DNA of 14,631 bases from Candidatus Peregrinibacteria bacterium. Lineage in GTDB: Bacteria; Patescibacteriota; Gracilibacteria; UBA1369; LOWO2-01-FULL-3. Positions 14,084 through 14,631 of this stretch are shown here, piece after piece. Position 1 is the first letter of the stretch; the number at the start of each line of letters is the position of its first letter. The translations under genes were made by a program, and so were the position numbers. The DNA lies in NCBI GenBank assembly GCA_018664365.1, contig JABJOK010000013.1:1-14631 (forward strand), in the 5' to 3' direction. The notes under the pieces are model-generated. The model worked only from the letters and a program-made list of their open reading frames with translations. It was not told the DNA's origin and did no database searches.

Positions 14084-14631
14084 ATGATTAAAACTTTCAA
14101 TACAAAGCCGGTCAGTATTCCGATCAAAAAGATCGTGAAGGAGAATGATACTACGAATACTTATATTTTTGATTATACGGTTCAGGGAAAGCCTGGACAG
14201 TTTGTCATGATGTGGATCCCTGGTGTTGATGAGAAGCCTTTTTCGATTGCTTTGGATGATAAGAATGAGCTTTGGATTACAGTTTGTAAGGTTGGTCCTG
14301 CAACTGAGGAGCTTTTTAAATTAAAAGTGGGGGATCGTGTTGGAATTCGTGGACCATTTGGAACTTTTTATGATATTGAGGAGGATGATCACTTAGCTCT
14401 TGTAGCTGGTGGTTATGGTGCTGCACCTATGTATTTTGCGGCTCATGAGGCGCTTAAGAAAGGTGCAAAGGTAGAGTTTTTGGTTGGAGCACGAAACAAG
14501 GATCTTCTTTTATATACTCAAAAGATTTTAGGTCTTGGCGGGGCTGAACTTCATATTTCTACTGATGATGGATCAGCTGGTAGAGAGGGATTTGTGACGG
14601 AACTTTTGAAGGAGGTCATGGAGAAAGAAAA
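14084..14631 (+). CDS. pyrK: Dihydroorotate dehydrogenase electron transfer subunit, 3' end beyond the window
   Basis: About 182 codons are visible and the frame is open to the window end, so the gene is partial. It is the FAD/[2Fe-2S] partner of class 1B PyrD, moving electrons from FMN to NAD+. The order of motifs fits the ferredoxin-reductase-like fold: P-G-Q-F-V-M-M-W-I-P-G early on, the flavin motif DEKPFS (Lys where many bacterial homologues have Arg), G-P-F-G, then the nucleotide-binding G-G-Y-G-A-A-P, and a STDDGSAGREG motif near the end. The C-terminal cysteines that bind the iron-sulfur cluster lie outside the window. The ATG is the only plausible start, since the first beta strand of the fold begins a few residues later. 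Its distance from pyrD is unusual. Confidence 0.93.
   Translation, partial: MIKTFNTKPVSIPIKKIVKENDTTNTYIFDYTVQGKPGQFVMMWIPGVDEKPFSIALDDKNELWITVCKVGPATEELFKLKVGDRVGIRGPFGTFYDIEEDDHLALVAGGYGAAPMYFAAHEALKKGAKVEFLVGARNKDLLLYTQKILGLGGAELHISTDDGSAGREGFVTELLKEVMEKE

Overview
The window is AT-rich DNA with a strong G+T bias on the coding strand. TGA is used as an ordinary stop (ends of the genes at 1440-2567 and 2596-3909), which argues against a Gracilibacteria/Absconditabacteria-type recoded genome. The backbone is a de novo pyrimidine cluster (pyrB, pyrC, pyrD, pyrK). This cluster, the small tightly packed genes of unknown function, a very large unrecognised protein, and A-rich leaders with little Shine-Dalgarno signal would fit a Candidate Phyla Radiation bacterium, perhaps Peregrinibacteria-like. 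That placement is an inference from style and gene content, because no rRNA or other marker is present.

Layout. A small membrane protein gene (8-463) runs leftward and shares a 52-bp divergent intergenic region with pyrB. All other genes run rightward: pyrB (516-1436), a membrane-anchored unknown (1440-2567), pyrC (2596-3909), a small lipoprotein (3964-4452), class 1B pyrD (4452-5369, overlapping the lipoprotein gene by one base) and a radical SAM protein with an extra cysteine cluster (5391-6893). A strong sigma-70-like promoter at 6914-6942 then starts a separate two-gene unit. Its first gene (6971-11899) encodes a 1642-residue protein with a hydrophobic Gly/Ala region, an acidic tandem repeat and a C-terminal nucleoside-phosphorylase-like domain. 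One base later a 710-residue protein (11901-14033) combines an unknown N-terminus, HEAT-like repeats and an ADP-ribosylglycohydrolase domain. After an AT-rich inverted repeat and a possible promoter, pyrK (14084 onward) begins and runs off the window.

How the genes work together. PyrB, PyrC and PyrD/PyrK carry out carbamoyl aspartate formation, cyclisation to dihydroorotate and oxidation to orotate. PyrD here is the type that needs PyrK as its electron-transfer partner, yet the two genes are about 8.7 kb apart, split by the radical SAM gene and the giant/ADP-ribosylglycohydrolase pair. That pair is the most likely undescribed system here: two proteins whose recognisable domains both act on ribosyl glycosidic bonds, made from one promoter, with the first carrying a membrane-active-looking segment. 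A nucleotide-targeting conflict or defence module, or an effector with its partner, is a reasonable hypothesis. A metabolic salvage role is the main alternative. There are no RNA genes, CRISPR arrays or insertion sequences, and no gene-free stretch longer than 77 bases.
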